Below are positions 24,907-36,148 of a stretch of 64,000 nt of DNA, piece by piece. A program made the position numbers and the translations under genes. How positions within the stretch are numbered: position 1 is the first letter of the stretch; the number at the start of each line of letters is the position of its first letter. A model generated the notes under the pieces. The model worked only from the letters and a program-made list of their open reading frames with translations, made no database searches and had not been told where the DNA came from. The stretch comes from CAZYBG01 sp964645155 (GTDB taxonomy: Bacteria > Pseudomonadota > Alphaproteobacteria > Rhodobacterales > Rhodobacteraceae): the NCBI GenBank assembly GCA_964645155.1, contig CAZYBG010000004.1, positions 1 to 64,000 of the forward strand, read 5' to 3'.

Positions 24907-26298
24907 ATGGAGGTCGCGTTTCTTCTCAACGGAGAGGCCGTGCGTGTGGGCGACGAGCCGCCCACCAGGACGCTTCTCGACTGGCTGCGCGAACGCCGCG
25001 CGCTGACCGGCACCAAGGAGGGCTGCAACGAGGGCGACTGCGGCGCCTGCACCGTCATGGTCACCGACGGGCGCGGCTCCCGGGCGCTCAACGCGTGCAT
25101 CCTGTTCCTGCCGCAGGTGCACGGCAAGGCGGTGCGCACGATCGAGGGGATCGCCGGCCCCGAAGGCCGGCTGCATCCGGTGCAGGAGACGATGATCGCG
25201 CATCACGGCTCGCAATGCGGCTTCTGCACCCCCGGTTTCGTCGTCGCCATGGCCGTCGCGCACCTCAACGGTCGCCGGGATCACGACGACCAGCTGGCCG
25301 GCAATCTCTGCCGCTGCACCGGATATGCCCCGATCGTCCGCGCCGCCGAGGCGGCGGCCGACGCCCCGGTGCCCGACTGGATGCAGGCCGACGCCGAGGC
25401 GCTGCGCACGATGCCGCCGCCGCCGCGGCTGCCGCGCGCGGAGGGGGCCTTCCGCCCGGCCAACGCGGACGAGCTGGCGGACTGGTACGTGACCCGCCCC
25501 GACGCGACGCTGATCGCCGGGGCGACGGATGTCGGCCTGTGGCTGACCAAGGCGCTCCGCGACCTGCCGTCGGTGGCATTCCTCGGCGGGTGCGACGACC
25601 TGCAGCGCATCGACCGGCAGCGCGACCGCCTGCGGGTCGGCGCGGGCGTGACGATCGCCGCGCTGCGCACCGCGCTGGCCGCAAGCCATCCCTCCTTCGC
25701 CGAACTGCTCCGCCGCTACGGGTCGGAACAGGTCCGTGCCGCCGCCACGATCGGCGGCAACATCGCCAACGGCTCGCCTGTCGGTGACGGGCCGCCCGCG
25801 CTCATCGCCATGGGCGCCACGCTGCACCTGCGCCGCGGCCGGGCGCGGCGCGAGATGCCGCTCGAGAGCTTCTTTCTCGATTACGGCAGGCAGGACCGCC
25901 GGCCCGGCGAGTTCGTCGAGGCGGTCAGCCTTCCGCTCGAGGCGCCGGCGCTGCGCTGCTACAAGCTCTCCAAGCGGTTCGACCAGGACATCTCGGCGGT
26001 CTGCGGCTGCTTCAACGTCGCCGTCGAGGGCGGCCGGGTGGTGTCGGCCCGCATCGCCTTCGGCGGCATGGCCGCGACCCCGCGGATCGCGAGCGCCGTT
26101 CAGGCCGCGCTTATCGGCAAGACGTGGACACGCGCGACGGTCGAGGCTGCGCTGCCGGCCTTCGCCGAGGACTTCGCCCCGATCAGCGACATGCGCGCCT
26201 CGGCCGGCTACCGGATCGAGGCGGCGCGGAACATGCTGGTGCGCTACTTCCTCGATCTCCGCGGCAAGCCGGTCAGCGTCCTCGAGGTCGCGCCGTGA
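24907..26298 (+). CDS. xdhA: Xanthine dehydrogenase small subunit (FeS/FAD)
   Basis: The 463-residue subunit carries the electron-transfer centres of xanthine dehydrogenase, which oxidises hypoxanthine and xanthine to urate. The plant-type [2Fe-2S] site is at Cys40, Cys45 and Cys48 (GCNEGDCGACTV) with a fourth in LNACILF, and the second cluster is in QCGFCTPGF and CRCTGY. The FAD domain follows (residues about 180-460) with the FAD loop ATIGGNIANGSPVGD. The ATG at 24907 matches the family. It is first in an operon xdhA-xdhB-xdhC; its stop overlaps the GTG of xdhB by 4 bases. Confidence 0.97.
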   Translation: MEVAFLLNGEAVRVGDEPPTRTLLDWLRERRALTGTKEGCNEGDCGACTVMVTDGRGSRALNACILFLPQVHGKAVRTIEGIAGPEGRLHPVQETMIAHHGSQCGFCTPGFVVAMAVAHLNGRRDHDDQLAGNLCRCTGYAPIVRAAEAAADAPVPDWMQADAEALRTMPPPPRLPRAEGAFRPANADELADWYVTRPDATLIAGATDVGLWLTKALRDLPSVAFLGGCDDLQRIDRQRDRLRVGAGVTIAALRTALAASHPSFAELLRRYGSEQVRAAATIGGNIANGSPVGDGPPALIAMGATLHLRRGRARREMPLESFFLDYGRQDRRPGEFVEAVSLPLEAPALRCYKLSKRFDQDISAVCGCFNVAVEGGRVVSARIAFGGMAATPRIASAVQAALIGKTWTRATVEAALPAFAEDFAPISDMRASAGYRIEAARNMLVRYFLDLRGKPVSVLEVAP

Positions 26299-28745
26299 GC
26301 GTGTCGAAACCCCTGCCGCACGATGCGGCCGCGCTCCATGTCGGGGGCGCGGCGCGCTATGTCGATGACATCGCGGTCCCCGCCGGCGCGCTGCACCTCG
26401 CCTTCGGGCTCTCGACGGTGGCGGCGGGGCGGTGGACGGCGATGGACCTCGGCGAGGTCCGCGCCGCGCCGGGTGTCGCCGCCGTGCTGACGGCCGCCGA
26501 GCTGCCGGGCGCGAATGACGTGTCGCCGACGCCGCAGTTCCATGAGGAGCTGCTGACTTCGGGCGAGATCTTCCATGTCGGCCAGCCGCTGTTCCTCGTC
26601 GTCGCCGAAAGCCACCTCGCCGCGCGGAAGGCGGCCCGGCTCGGCCGGGTCGATGTCGAGGAGCGCACGCCGGTCCTGACCATCGACGAGGCGCTCGCCG
26701 CCGGCTCGCGGTTCGAGGAGGGGCCGCGGATCTATGGCAGGGGCGACGCGGACGCGGCGCTTGCGACCGCGCCGCAGGTGATCGGCGGCCGGATCGAGAT
26801 CGGCGGGCAGGAACATTTCTACCTCGAAGGCCAGGCGGCGCTCGCCCTGCCGCAGGAGGCGGGCGACATGGTCGTCCATTCCTCCTCCCAGCACCCGACC
26901 GAGATCCAGCACAAGGTGGCCGAGGCGTTGGGGCTGCACATGCACGCGGTGCGGGTCGAGGTGCGCCGGATGGGCGGCGGCTTCGGCGGCAAGGAAAGCC
27001 AGGCCAACGCGCTGGCGGTGGCCTGCGCCGTGGCGGCGCGGCTGACCGGGCGGCCCTGCAGGATGCGCTACGACCGCGACGACGACATGGTCATCACCGG
27101 CAAGCGCCACGACTTCCGGATCGACTACCGCGCGGGCATCGACGCCGAAGGCCGCATCCTCGGCATCATCTTCGAGCAATACGCCCGCTGCGGCTGGAGC
27201 CAGGACCTGAGCCTGCCGGTCGCCGACCGGGCGATGCTGCATGCCGACAACGCCTATCACCTGCCGGCGGCGAGGATCGTGAGCCACCGGCTGCGGACCA
27301 ACACCCAGTCCGCTACCGCCTTCCGCGGCTTCGGCGGCCCGCAGGGGATGCTCGGGATCGAGCGGGTGATGGACCACATCGCCCAGGCGGTGCGGCGCGA
27401 CCCGCTGGAGGTGCGGCGGCTGAACTTCTACCGCCCGCCGGGCGGCGCCGGCGGGCCGTCCTCTCCCGGCGGGCCCGCGACGAGCCGCCCGGAAGTCATT
27501 CGCGAAGCGCCGAGGCACGCGGACCTCGCCTCGCGCGGGGCCGCCGACGCAGTCCCGCCGGACGCCGGGGCACCGGCGCCGGTACCGACGCCGCCGGGCG
27601 TGCAGCTCACGCCCTATCACATGCCGGTCGAGGACTTCATCCTGCACGAGCTGGTGGCGGAGCTGGAGATGCGGGCCGACTACCGCGCGCGGCGCGCGGC
27701 GATCCGCGCGTGGAACGAGGCCAGCGAGGTCCTGAAGAAGGGGATCGCGCTGACGCCGGTCAAGTTCGGGATCAGCTTCACGCTGACCCATCTCAACCAG
27801 GCCGGGGCGCTCGTGCATGTCTACCAGGACGGCTCGATCCACCTCAACCACGGCGGCACCGAGATGGGACAGGGCCTGTTCCAGAAGGTAGCCCAGGTGG
27901 CCGCGACGGCATTCGGCGTGGACATCGCCGCGGTGAAGATCACCGCCACCGATACCGGCAAGGTGCCGAACACCTCCGCCACCGCCGCGTCATCGGGCTC
28001 GGACCTGAACGGCATGGCGGTCAGGGCCGCCTGTGACACGATCCGCGACCGCATCGCCGCATTCCTGGCGCAGCAGCATCAGACCGAGCCGGCGCAGGTG
28101 CGTTTCGCGAACGGGCGGGTCCTTGTCGGCGAGGCCGACTACGGCTTTGGCGAGGCGGTGGCGAAGGCCTATATGGGCCGCGTCAGCCTGTCGGCGACAG
28201 GGTTCTACGCCACCCCGAAGGTGCAGTGGGACCGCATCCGCGGACGCGGCCGGCCGTTTCTCTACTTCGCCTACGGGGCGGCGGTGACCGAGGTGGTGAT
28301 CGACACGCTGACCGGCGAGAACCGGATCCTGCGCACCGACATCCTGCACGACTGCGGCCGCAGCCTGAACCCGGCGATCGACATCGGCCAGATCGAGGGC
28401 GGCTACGTCCAGGGTGCCGGCTGGCTGACCACCGAGGAACTGGTCTGGGACGGCCAGGGCAGGCTGCGCACCCACGCCCCGTCGACCTACAAGATCCCGG
28501 CCTGCTCGGACCGGCCGCGCGTCTTCAACGTCGCGCTGTGGGACGGCGAGAACCGGGAGGACACGATCTACCGGTCGAAGGCGGTGGGCGAGCCGCCGCT
28601 GATGCTCGGCATCTCGGCCTTCCTCGCCCTGTCCGACGCGGTGGCGGCCTGCGGCGACGGCTCGGTCTACCCGGCGCTCGACGCACCGGCGACCGCCGAG
28701 CGGGTACTGTGGGCGGTCAGGCGCGTGCGGGGGCAGGACCCATGA
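26295..28745 (+). CDS. xdhB: Xanthine dehydrogenase molybdopterin-binding subunit
   Basis: The 816-residue subunit holds the molybdenum cofactor and substrate site. Moco-binding motifs GGGFGGKESQ, FRGFGGPQG and the late GxxExxG-type region (KAVGEPPLMLG, with the catalytic Glu) are present. Unusually, about 59 residues rich in Pro, Ala and Gly (residues about 380-438, bases 27432-27608) are inserted between RRLNFYRPP and LTPYHMPVEDF, where most XdhB proteins have only a few residues. The frame is kept, so the gene may be functional. The start is GTG at 26295, coupled to xdhA; the stop overlaps the xdhC ATG (ATGA). Confidence 0.95.
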   Translation: MSVSKPLPHDAAALHVGGAARYVDDIAVPAGALHLAFGLSTVAAGRWTAMDLGEVRAAPGVAAVLTAAELPGANDVSPTPQFHEELLTSGEIFHVGQPLFLVVAESHLAARKAARLGRVDVEERTPVLTIDEALAAGSRFEEGPRIYGRGDADAALATAPQVIGGRIEIGGQEHFYLEGQAALALPQEAGDMVVHSSSQHPTEIQHKVAEALGLHMHAVRVEVRRMGGGFGGKESQANALAVACAVAARLTGRPCRMRYDRDDDMVITGKRHDFRIDYRAGIDAEGRILGIIFEQYARCGWSQDLSLPVADRAMLHADNAYHLPAARIVSHRLRTNTQSATAFRGFGGPQGMLGIERVMDHIAQAVRRDPLEVRRLNFYRPPGGAGGPSSPGGPATSRPEVIREAPRHADLASRGAADAVPPDAGAPAPVPTPPGVQLTPYHMPVEDFILHELVAELEMRADYRARRAAIRAWNEASEVLKKGIALTPVKFGISFTLTHLNQAGALVHVYQDGSIHLNHGGTEMGQGLFQKVAQVAATAFGVDIAAVKITATDTGKVPNTSATAASSGSDLNGMAVRAACDTIRDRIAAFLAQQHQTEPAQVRFANGRVLVGEADYGFGEAVAKAYMGRVSLSATGFYATPKVQWDRIRGRGRPFLYFAYGAAVTEVVIDTLTGENRILRTDILHDCGRSLNPAIDIGQIEGGYVQGAGWLTTEELVWDGQGRLRTHAPSTYKIPACSDRPRVFNVALWDGENREDTIYRSKAVGEPPLMLGISAFLALSDAVAACGDGSVYPALDAPATAERVLWAVRRVRGQDP

Positions 28746-29688
28746 GCCTCGACCTCGATGCGCTCGTCGCGGCCGTCGCGAGACGGGGACGGGTCGCGCG
28801 GGTCGTGGTGGCCGGGATCCGCGGCTCGGCCCCGCGCGAAGCCGGGGCGGCGATGCTCGTCTGGGCGGACGGACAGGAGGGCACGATCGGCGGCGGCGCG
28901 CTGGAATGGGAGGCCGCCGCGCAGGCGCGCGCGATGCTCGCGCGCGGCGGGACGCAGCTTGACCGCCGCGCGCTGGGGCCCGCATTGCAGCAGTGCTGCG
29001 GCGGCAGCGTGGTGCTGGTGACGGAGGTGTTCGACGCGGCCGCGATCGGCCGGCTGGAGCCGGAGGCAGGGCTGGCGGTGCGCCGCGTCGCGGGGCCGGC
29101 GGAACGACCGCTCGCCGTCCGCCGGCGTCTGCAGGCGGCGCGGGGGTCCGGCATCGCCGGACCGACGACGCTTGTCGACGGCTGGCTGGTGGAGCCGCTG
29201 CTCCGCCCGTCGCGCCGGATCTGGGTGTGGGGCGCCGGCCATGTGGGCCGCGCCATCGTAAGCGTCCTCGCGCCGCTGCCCGATGTCGCGCTGAGCTGGG
29301 TCGACACCGCAGCCGACCGCTTCCCCGCCGCCATGCCCGCGGCGGTGGACCGGCTGGTGGCGGCCGATCCGGCGACGCTGGTGCGGTTCGCGCCGGATGA
29401 CGCCGAGCATCTGGTCCTGACCTACAGCCACGCGCTCGATCTCGCGCTCTGCCACGCGCTGCTCGGGCGCGGCTTCGCGCGCTGCGGCCTGATCGGGTCG
29501 GCGACGAAATGGGTGCGGTTCCGGCGGCGACTGGTCGAGCTTGGCCACGCGCCCGCCGCCATTGCCCGGATCGACTGCCCGATCGGCGAGCCCGCTCTCG
29601 GCAAGCATCCGCAGGCCATTGCCATCTCGGTCGCCGCCTCGCTACTACGGGCGGACGGGGCGCGACGCTCCGCAAGGGACGGCGCAGG

Positions 29689-29692
<4 letters not shown>
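28742..29692 (+). CDS. xdhC: Xanthine dehydrogenase accessory protein XdhC
   Basis: The 316-residue protein binds the sulfurated molybdenum cofactor and delivers it to XdhB. It has the N-terminal XdhC domain with RGSAPREAGAAMLV and GTIGGGALEWEA and the cysteine motif QQCCGG, and a C-terminal Rossmann-like domain with WGAGHVGRAI and GLIGSATKWVRF. Motifs and length are standard. Start and stop are both coupled: ATGA overlap with xdhB, GTGA overlap with the next ABC transporter ATPase gene, so cofactor delivery and purine import are made from one message. Confidence 0.95.
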
Positions 29693-31224
<1,532 letters not shown>

Positions 31225-31332
31225 CGCAGGGCACAGGGTCGGGCGGCCGCCCCCGGGGCGTGCCGGTGCCGGCGTCCGCCGCACCGGACCCTCCGCGCCG
31301 GCCCCGGCCCCGACGGCCCGAGGGGGGCCCGC

Positions 31333-32415
31333 ATGATCCGGCTGGAGAAGCGGCCGTCGCCGTCCCGGGCCTGGACCTGGGCCACCCCGGTCCTGGCCGT
31401 CGCGTTGACCATGATGGCGGGCGGGGCGATGTTCGCGCTGCTTGGTCAGGACCCGGTCGTCGCGATCCGGACGATCTTCTGGGATCCCGTGTTCGGCGAA
31501 TTTGCTTTCTACTTCCGCGGCCAGCTCCTGGTGAAGGGGGGGCCGCTGGTCCTGATCGCGGTCGGCCTTTCACTCGGCTTCCGGGCCGGGATCTGGAACA
31601 TCGGGGCCGAGGGGCAGTACATCCTGGGCGCGATCGTCGGCGCCGCCGCCGGGCTCGCGCTCTATCCCGCCGACAGCCGCGCGATCTTCGTTCTCATGGT
31701 CGTCGCCGGCGCCGCGGGCGGGTGGCTCTGGGCGATGATCCCGGCGCTTCTCAAGGTGCGGTTCCAGACGAACGAGATCCTCGTGTCGCTCCTTCTCGTC
31801 TACGTCGCGCAGTTCGTGCTGGCGAGCGCCGCCACGAACTGGCTGCGGAACCCCGACGGGGCGGGCTTTCCGGGCAGCCGCAACCTCTCGCAATGGCCCT
31901 CGTCGGCGAACCCCGAGCTCGTCGCCGGCACCGGCATGCACTGGGGCGTCGTTGCGGCCTTCCTCGCGGTGATCACCGCCCATGTCCTGCTCAGCCGCCA
32001 TCTCCTCGGCTACCAGATCCGGCTTGCCGGGCAGGCCCCGCGCGCCGCGCGCTTCGCGGGCGTCGACCCCGGCCGGCTGGTGCTGTTCTGCCTGGGCGTG
32101 TCGGGGGCTCTGGCCGGGCTTGCGGGACTGTTCGAGGCGACCGGGCCCGCAGGGCAGATCTCGATCGACTTTGCGAGCGGCTACGGCTTCACCGCGATCA
32201 TCGTGGCGTTCCTCGGCCGTCTGCACCCGATCGGCATCCTGTTCGCCGGGCTGCTGATGGCGCTGACCTATGTGGGCGGCGACAACGCCTCGACCAACCT
32301 CGGCATCCCGGCCGCGGCGATCCAGCTGTTCCAGGGGATGCTGCTCTTCTTTCTGCTGGCGCTCGAGGTGCTGGTGAACTTCCGCATCCGGACCGGGCGG
32401 CGCGAGGCGGCGTGA
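31333..32415 (+). CDS. Nucleoside/purine ABC importer permease 1
   Basis: The 360-residue membrane protein belongs to the BPD_transp_2 permease family used with BmpA-type binding proteins. Hydrophobic helices begin with ATPVLAVALTMMAGGAMFAL, and the family motifs GFRAGIWNIGAEGQYILGA and TNEILVSLLLVYVA are clear. It follows the ATPase after 108 very GC-rich bases with no motif of note, and its stop overlaps the start of the second permease (TGATG). The two permeases would form a heterodimeric channel. YufP-type partners of nucleoside importers are the closest relatives recognised. Confidence 0.93.
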   Translation: MIRLEKRPSPSRAWTWATPVLAVALTMMAGGAMFALLGQDPVVAIRTIFWDPVFGEFAFYFRGQLLVKGGPLVLIAVGLSLGFRAGIWNIGAEGQYILGAIVGAAAGLALYPADSRAIFVLMVVAGAAGGWLWAMIPALLKVRFQTNEILVSLLLVYVAQFVLASAATNWLRNPDGAGFPGSRNLSQWPSSANPELVAGTGMHWGVVAAFLAVITAHVLLSRHLLGYQIRLAGQAPRAARFAGVDPGRLVLFCLGVSGALAGLAGLFEATGPAGQISIDFASGYGFTAIIVAFLGRLHPIGILFAGLLMALTYVGGDNASTNLGIPAAAIQLFQGMLLFFLLALEVLVNFRIRTGRREAA

Positions 32416-33350
32416 TGGACGTGCTTCAATCGATCAACTGGGTCCTGCTGCTCGCCTCGCTGATGGTCGCGGCGACGCCCATCCTTCTGGCCGGGCTGGG
32501 CGAACTGGTGGTCGAGAAGGCGGGAGTGCTGAACCTCGGGGTCGAGGGCATGATGATCTTCGGTGCGATCGCGGGGTTCGCCGTGGGGGTGAACACCGAC
32601 GCCCCGCTGACCGGCTTCGCGGCGGCCGCGGTGGCGGGCGCCGTGCTGTCGATGCTGTTCGGCGTGCTGACGCAGCTCTTGCTCTCGAACCAGGTGGCGA
32701 CGGGCCTTGCGCTGACGCTCTTCGGGCTCGGCCTCTCGGCGCTCGTCGGGCAGGGCTATGTCGGGATCAAGGCGCCGATCCTCGCCGACTGGAACGTGCC
32801 GCTTCTGTCCGACATCCCGATTGTCGGTCCGATCCTCTTCCGCCACGATCCGGTGCTCTATTTTTCGGTCTTCCTTGTCGCCGCGGTCTGGGCGTTCCTG
32901 CGCTTCACCCGTGCCGGCCTGATCCTGCGGGCGGTGGGCGAAAGCCACGATGCGGCCCACGCGCTTGGCTACAAGGTGGTCCGCATCCGGCTCATGGCGA
33001 TCGCCTTCGGCGGCGCCTGCGCCGGCCTCGGCGGGGCGTACATCAGCCTGATCCGCGTGCCGCAGTGGACCGAGGGGATGACCGCCGGAGCGGGGTGGAT
33101 CGCGCTCGCCCTCGTCGTCTTCGCCTCTTGGCGACCGTGGCGGCTGCTGCTCGGCGCCTATCTTTTCGGCGGCATCGCCGTGCTGCAACTGAACCTTCAG
33201 GCCGCCGGCCTCAAGGTTCCCGTCGAAATCTTGTCGATGAGCCCGTATCTGGTAACGATCCTCGTGCTGGTCATCATGTCGGCCGACCGCTCTCGCGCTG
33301 CCTTGAACGCGCCGGCGGCGCTCGGCCGGGTGTTCCACGCCTCGGGCTGA
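32415..33350 (+). CDS. Nucleoside/purine ABC importer permease 2
   Basis: The 311-residue membrane protein is the second permease of the importer. Family motifs are LGELVVEKAGVLNLGVEGMM near residue 30 and RFTRAGLILRAVGESHDAAHALGY in the coupling region, where it meets the ATPase. About nine hydrophobic helices can be traced. It starts at the TGATG junction with permease 1 and is followed after 50 bases by the binding-protein gene. It corresponds to YufQ-type permeases. Confidence 0.93.
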   Translation: MDVLQSINWVLLLASLMVAATPILLAGLGELVVEKAGVLNLGVEGMMIFGAIAGFAVGVNTDAPLTGFAAAAVAGAVLSMLFGVLTQLLLSNQVATGLALTLFGLGLSALVGQGYVGIKAPILADWNVPLLSDIPIVGPILFRHDPVLYFSVFLVAAVWAFLRFTRAGLILRAVGESHDAAHALGYKVVRIRLMAIAFGGACAGLGGAYISLIRVPQWTEGMTAGAGWIALALVVFASWRPWRLLLGAYLFGGIAVLQLNLQAAGLKVPVEILSMSPYLVTILVLVIMSADRSRAALNAPAALGRVFHASG

Positions 33351-33400
33351 GGCGCAGCAATCCCCCGGCCGTTTGCCGGGCAGAACAGGGAGTGACGGAC

Positions 33401-34486
33401 ATGAAAAGAAGAACCCTTCTGGCAAGCGGCGGCGCGGCGGCTGCCGCTGCCGCGCTGGGGCTGCCGGTGCGGGCGCAGGACGCGCCGCTCAAGATCGGCT
33501 TCGTCTATGTCGGGCCGATCGGCGATGGCGGCTGGACCTACCAGCACGACCAGGGCCGGCTCGCCGTCGAGGCGGAGTTCGGCGACCGGGTCGAGACGAT
33601 CTACCAGGAAAGCGTGCCCGAGGGAGCCGATGCCGAACGCGTGCTGACGCAGATGGCGCTGGGCGGCGCCGGGCTGATCTTCACCACCTCGTTCGGCTAC
33701 ATGGACGCCACCGTGAACGTCGCGGCGAAGTTTCCCGACGTGAAGTTCGAGCACGCAACCGGCTACAAGCGCGCCGACAACGTCGCGACCTACGACGCCC
33801 GCTTCTACGAGGGCCGCGCCGTGATCGGCACCATCGCCGGCCGCATGACCAAGACCAACAAGATCGGCTACATCGCCTCGTTCCCGATCCCGGAGGTGAT
33901 CCAGGGCATCAATTCGTCCTTCCTGCACGCCCGCAAGGTGAACCCCGACGTCGAGATGGTGGTGATCTGGGCCTATACCTGGTTCGACCCCGCCAAGGAG
34001 GCCGACGCCGCGAAGGCGATGATCGAACAAGGGGTCGACGTGATCCTGCAGCATACCGACTCGACCGCGCCGCTGGCCGAGGCGGCAAAGACCGAAGGCA
34101 TCATCGGCTTCGGCCAGGCGTCCGACATGGCGGCCTACATGCCCACGCCACGGGTATCGTCGATCATCGACAACTGGGCGCCCTACTACATCAAGCGGGT
34201 CCAGGCCGCGCTGGACGGGACGTGGGAGAGCACGAACACCTGGGGCGGCATCGCCGACGGCGAGGTGGTGATCGGCGAGATCACCGAGGCCGTTCCGGCC
34301 GAGGTCAAGGCCGAGGCCGAGGCCATGCGCGACCAGATCGCGGCGGGCTCATATCACCCCTTCACCGGCCCGATCAACAAGCAGGACGGGTCGGCCTGGC
34401 TTGCCGAGGGCGAGGTCGCGACCGACGAACAGCTTGTGGCAATGGACTTCTACGTCGAAGGCATGGCGGGCGAAATCCCGAGCTGA
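33401..34486 (+). CDS. BmpA-family periplasmic nucleoside-binding protein
   Basis: The 361-residue protein is the substrate-binding part of the importer. A signal with paired arginines (MKRRTLLASGGAAAAAAALG, cleavage after VRAQ) suggests Sec or Tat export. The mature part has BMP/PnrA motifs: KIGFVYVGPIGDGGWTY, then the conserved aromatic GFGQASDM and the late GGIADGEVVIG. BmpA-type proteins bind purine nucleosides or bases; xdhABC upstream makes hypoxanthine, xanthine or guanosine-type ligands likely. GGAG precedes the ATG at 33401. It ends the operon. Confidence 0.92.
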   Translation: MKRRTLLASGGAAAAAAALGLPVRAQDAPLKIGFVYVGPIGDGGWTYQHDQGRLAVEAEFGDRVETIYQESVPEGADAERVLTQMALGGAGLIFTTSFGYMDATVNVAAKFPDVKFEHATGYKRADNVATYDARFYEGRAVIGTIAGRMTKTNKIGYIASFPIPEVIQGINSSFLHARKVNPDVEMVVIWAYTWFDPAKEADAAKAMIEQGVDVILQHTDSTAPLAEAAKTEGIIGFGQASDMAAYMPTPRVSSIIDNWAPYYIKRVQAALDGTWESTNTWGGIADGEVVIGEITEAVPAEVKAEAEAMRDQIAAGSYHPFTGPINKQDGSAWLAEGEVATDEQLVAMDFYVEGMAGEIPS

Positions 34487-34884
34487 CCCGCACATCCGCG
34501 GCCCCCGAAGCGCGCGCCGCGTGAGCCGCGGACGCGCCGGGGGGCGCGGAACCTTCCGCATCGCAGGGTGCCGTTTCTGCAGCGCCGACGGCCACCCCTG
34601 AGCGTTTCCATAAAGGAAACAAAATCGGCGGGACCGGGGCCCATGTTCGCTGGCCCCAGCCGGCCAATCCACTCCGACGGGGCGGCTTTGGCCACGGCGA
34701 CGGTGCCAAAGTTTCGTCGCCATGGCCATGGACAACCGTCGATTGCGCCGCCGCACCTCGCCAAGTGCCATATTGTGGGCCACATTCGAACAATAAATTG
34801 ATTGCAACCATTTGCATGCTCTATCGCGGACAAGCATGGGTCCGTGGCCGAGTCGGCCTGTGCAGTGAGTGGACTTGCCTGGTA
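34487..34884. other. Intergenic region ahead of the signalling cassette
   Basis: About 400 bases without a gene. Just after the bmp stop, TCCGCGGC (34495-34502) and GCCGCGGA (34525-34532) form an 8-bp stem around a 22-base loop, a weak terminator candidate. The second half becomes AT-richer (CAATAAATTGATTG near 34790), as expected for a promoter of the kinase gene. No small gene was found. Confidence 0.4.
34803..34816. promoter_or_regulatory. Small palindrome in the likely kinase promoter
   Basis: TGCAA and TTGCA form an inverted repeat around CCAT. It lies about 80-95 bases ahead of the kinase start, right after the AT-rich CAATAAATTGA. It could be an operator; the evidence is only its symmetry and place. 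Confidence 0.25.
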
Positions 34885-34896
34885 ATGCCGAGAGAG

Positions 34897-36141
34897 ATGA
34901 CAGCCGAAGCCCCCGATGAGTTCACGGAAGAACTCAAGCCCGGCACCAAGCTCCTTCAGGGGCAGTACACGATTGTCCGCTACATCGCGGCGGGCGGCTT
35001 CGGCATCACCTATCTTGCCAAGAACGGGCTCGACCGTGATGTCGTCATCAAGGAATGCTTTCCGGGCTCGTTCTGCCGCCGGAGCCGCTTCATGGTCGGT
35101 GCCCGGTCGCGGGCCCACGAAAGCGAGTTCGGGCAGATCGTCCGCCTGTTCGTGCAGGAAGCCAAGAGCCTCTCGCGCCTCATCCATCCGAACATCGTCG
35201 GCGTCCACCAGGTGTTCGAGGAAAACAACACCGCCTACATGGCGATCGACTATGTGAACGGCCACGACCTGCAGAAGATCATCGACACCGACCGCACGTC
35301 GCTGCAGCCGTCGATGGTGATGATGATGCTGCGCAAGCTGCTGGGCGCCGTGGCCTTCATCCACGAACACGGGATGCTGCACCGCGACATCTCTCCGGAC
35401 AACATCCTGATCGACCACCGCGGCGAGCCGATCCTGATCGACTTCGGCGCCGCGCGCCAGCAGGCGACGCGGATCGGCGGCCGCGCCCTCTCGGCGCTGC
35501 GCGTCGTGAAGGACGGTTACTCGCCGCAGGAGTTCTACATCGGCGGCGTGACACAGAGCGGCGCAAGCGACCTCTACTCGCTGGCCGCCACCTTCTATCA
35601 TCTGATCACCGGCGAGGTGCCGCCCAACAGCCAGGCGCGGCTCGTCCGGCTCGCCGAAAGCGGGGCCGACCCGTATCGGCCGATCGCCGGCCTGGCCGAG
35701 GGCTATCCTGCGGCCTTCCTCGAGGCCATCGACGCCGCGCTGAAGGTGCTCCCGAAGGAGCGGATCCAGACAGCGCGGGAATGGCTCGCCCGGATCTCCA
35801 CCCATCCAGAGATCAACGTCATCCCGCTCGGCGGACCACGCGGCCTTGCGCCGCCGATCCCCTCGATCCTGCAGCCCGCGCCGGACGCGCCGCTTCAAGC
35901 CGCCCCGGCTGCCGCGCCGGCCGCCGCAGCACAGATTGCGCCAGGCGCGCCCGGCAGGCGCGACAGCCGGGGCGGCCCGTCCAAGATGATGCTTCTCGGC
36001 GTCGCGCTGCTCGTCCTCGCCGCCATCATCTACGTCGTTTTCGGCTCTGCGCGTGCAGCGGCGGCGATGACGGAACCTGCCGGCGCCGTGCCCGTGTCCG
36101 CCCCTGCGGCCGGCGCCCTCCTGCCACCCCCGAGCGAATGA
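34897..36141 (+). CDS. Membrane-anchored Ser/Thr protein kinase
   Basis: The 414-residue protein has a Hanks-type kinase domain (about residues 22-300): glycine loop IAAGGFGITY, Lys52 in VIKE, helix-C Glu88, catalytic loop HRDISPDNIL (Asp164, Asn169; Ser replaces the usual Lys), DFG at 182-184, and GYSPQEFY after the activation segment. A Pro/Ala linker leads to one membrane helix near the C-terminus (MMLLGVALLVLAAIIYVVF) and a 30-residue periplasmic tail, so the kinase faces the cytosol. The start is uncertain: ATG 34885 is four codons upstream, and 34897 is preceded by GAGAG at short spacing. It heads a cassette with FHA, PP2C and GTPase genes. Confidence 0.9.
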   Translation: MTAEAPDEFTEELKPGTKLLQGQYTIVRYIAAGGFGITYLAKNGLDRDVVIKECFPGSFCRRSRFMVGARSRAHESEFGQIVRLFVQEAKSLSRLIHPNIVGVHQVFEENNTAYMAIDYVNGHDLQKIIDTDRTSLQPSMVMMMLRKLLGAVAFIHEHGMLHRDISPDNILIDHRGEPILIDFGAARQQATRIGGRALSALRVVKDGYSPQEFYIGGVTQSGASDLYSLAATFYHLITGEVPPNSQARLVRLAESGADPYRPIAGLAEGYPAAFLEAIDAALKVLPKERIQTAREWLARISTHPEINVIPLGGPRGLAPPIPSILQPAPDAPLQAAPAAAPAAAAQIAPGAPGRRDSRGGPSKMMLLGVALLVLAAIIYVVFGSARAAAAMTEPAGAVPVSAPAAGALLPPPSE

Positions 36142-36148
36142 GGCCAGC

